Shown here piece by piece: positions 63,314-64,000 of a stretch of DNA of 64,000 nucleotides. Made by a program: the position numbers and the translations under genes. Every line of letters starts with the position of its first letter. Within the stretch, counting starts at the first letter, position 1. The notes beneath the pieces are model-generated. The model was not told the DNA's origin. It ran no database searches and was given only the letters and a program-made list of their open reading frames with translations. Source of the stretch: Ligaoa zhengdingensis (GTDB taxonomy: Bacteria > Bacillota > Clostridia > Oscillospirales > Ruminococcaceae); contig NZ_JACRST010000011.1 of assembly GCF_014384885.1 (NCBI RefSeq), forward strand, positions 27,651 to 91,650, written 5' to 3'.

Positions 63314-64000
63314 TTATTTCTCCATCTGTTTGCGACGGAAGAGGACGACAGCCACAGCCGCAGCCGCCAACAGCACCACGGTGATGACGATACCTGTCAT
63401 CAGGCCGTTGTTGCTCTCTTCCGCTGTCTCAGCCGCCTCAGCCTGAGCCGCGGGGGCCTCGGGTGCAGCGGGAACCACAGGCTCGATCACCGCGGGAACT
63501 TCGGGTACGACCGGCTCCACAGGAATCGTCGCCTCGGGTGCCGCAGGCGCTACCGCCGCGGGAACCTCGCCGCCCGTCTCCGGGTTGCTGTTCGCTGCAG
63601 GGGCATTCACTGTGCCGCTCGCAGCAGGCACAGTGCCGGCCATCGCCTTGATCTCGTCGGAGGTGTAGTACACAGCCGCCGCGCTGTAGCCCTTCAGCTC
63701 GCCCGCGCCGTTCACTGCATGATCCACTCCGCCGATTCCGAAGATTCCAGTCACGCCTCTGTCCTTCAGAGCGTCAATCACTGTCGCGGGCACCATCGCG
63801 CCCTCGTCCAGCTTCGCGTTCACTTTGCCGCCCTTTTCAGTCGCATTGATCTTCTCGATCACTTCTGCCCAGTAGTCGCTATCCGCTACCTGGCTCGTGC
63901 TGCCCTTGTTGGGTTTGCTCGGCTTCGGAGGATCAACCGGCTTGTCGTCGTCCACCAGTTTCAGCGCATCTACCGCCTTATCCAGCTTCTGTGCAGTCGC
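63314..64000 (-). CDS. Cell-surface protein, C-terminal part (cut by window edge)
   Basis: An open frame entering from the right edge and giving about 228 residues. Seen parts, in order: a linker KPVDPPKPSKPNK, a small domain (DYWAEVIEKINATEKGGKVNAKL, VPATVIDALKDRG) of the kind repeated in clostridial surface proteins, an NPETGG motif, a Pro/Ala/Glu/Val-rich stretch of about 55 residues, a membrane helix (LMTGIVITVVLLAAAAVAVVLF) and a basic tail RRKQMEK. This is the design of wall- or membrane-anchored proteins. The motif lies too far from the helix for a standard sorting signal. The GTG-like start inside the window is not real because the frame stays open to the edge. Confidence 0.75.
   Translation of the reverse strand, partial: ATAQKLDKAVDALKLVDDDKPVDPPKPSKPNKGSTSQVADSDYWAEVIEKINATEKGGKVNAKLDEGAMVPATVIDALKDRGVTGIFGIGGVDHAVNGAGELKGYSAAAVYYTSDEIKAMAGTVPAASGTVNAPAANSNPETGGEVPAAVAPAAPEATIPVEPVVPEVPAVIEPVVPAAPEAPAAQAEAAETAEESNNGLMTGIVITVVLLAAAAVAVVLFRRKQMEK

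Overview
The window looks like a chromosomal segment of a GC-rich anaerobic Clostridia member, probably of the Ruminococcaceae/Oscillospirales type. The evidence is lipobox lipoproteins with no outer-membrane genes, strong AGGAGG ribosome sites with frequent GTG and TTG starts, YesMN-type two-component genes, two-subunit iron-sulfur serine dehydratase, PPi-type phosphofructokinase, DUF3793, DUF624, and a CIRCE heat-shock element. I found no rRNA, tRNA, CRISPR array, transposase or phage gene.

Region 1 (about 1-21.5 kb) is one long minus-strand island and the most unusual part. In the order of transcription it holds: a heme operon (hemA, ahbC, ahbD, ahbA, ahbB), which is the siroheme-dependent alternative heme route; a GntR/UTRA regulator; an operon for import and breakdown of an unidentified, probably deoxy, sugar (DeoC-type aldolase, FGGY kinase, ribose-type ABC importer, iron alcohol dehydrogenase, mutarotase-fold protein); and an operon for a secreted 1662-residue diheme c-type cytochrome related to hydrazine synthase alpha, followed by ResB and CcsA, the System II cytochrome c maturation proteins. 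Four promoters in the island carry nearly the same sequence around the -10 box: two share an identical 20-base core, the hemA copy is slightly diverged, and the gntR copy is weaker. Sugar uptake, heme synthesis, cytochrome and cytochrome maturation therefore look like one regulon, most simply controlled by the GntR protein.

Region 2 (21.7-32.4 kb) is mostly housekeeping: an EamA transporter, undecaprenyl-diphosphatase, a PHP phosphatase, serine dehydratase with a YitT membrane protein, a flavodoxin/DUF3793 pair behind two palindromic operators, an HD hydrolase, PPi-phosphofructokinase, an AraC regulator, YjbQ and the RNA 2',3'-cyclic phosphodiesterase ThpR.

Region 3 (32.5-46.2 kb) is transport: an arabinose-type ABC importer followed by its likely YesMN two-component system, a heterodimeric ABC exporter, and a DUF624-MalF-MalG cluster with no binding protein.

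Region 4 (46.2-54.4 kb) carries a rearranged F-type ATP synthase. atpI-B-E-F-H-A-G lies on the minus strand, but atpD-atpC lies on the plus strand directly after malG, with a GH13 amylase-family gene in between. One inversion of about 3.3 kb explains this layout. The c subunit has the two-carboxylate pattern known from a sodium-driven enzyme.

Region 5 (54.6-64 kb) holds a YczE-type membrane protein, a WYL regulator, a zinc-ribbon/radical SAM pair, a lipoprotein, Hsp20 and a ZIP transporter around a CIRCE element, CinA, an AbrB-type/XRE regulator pair, a MATE transporter, and the C-terminal part of a cell-surface protein cut by the window edge.
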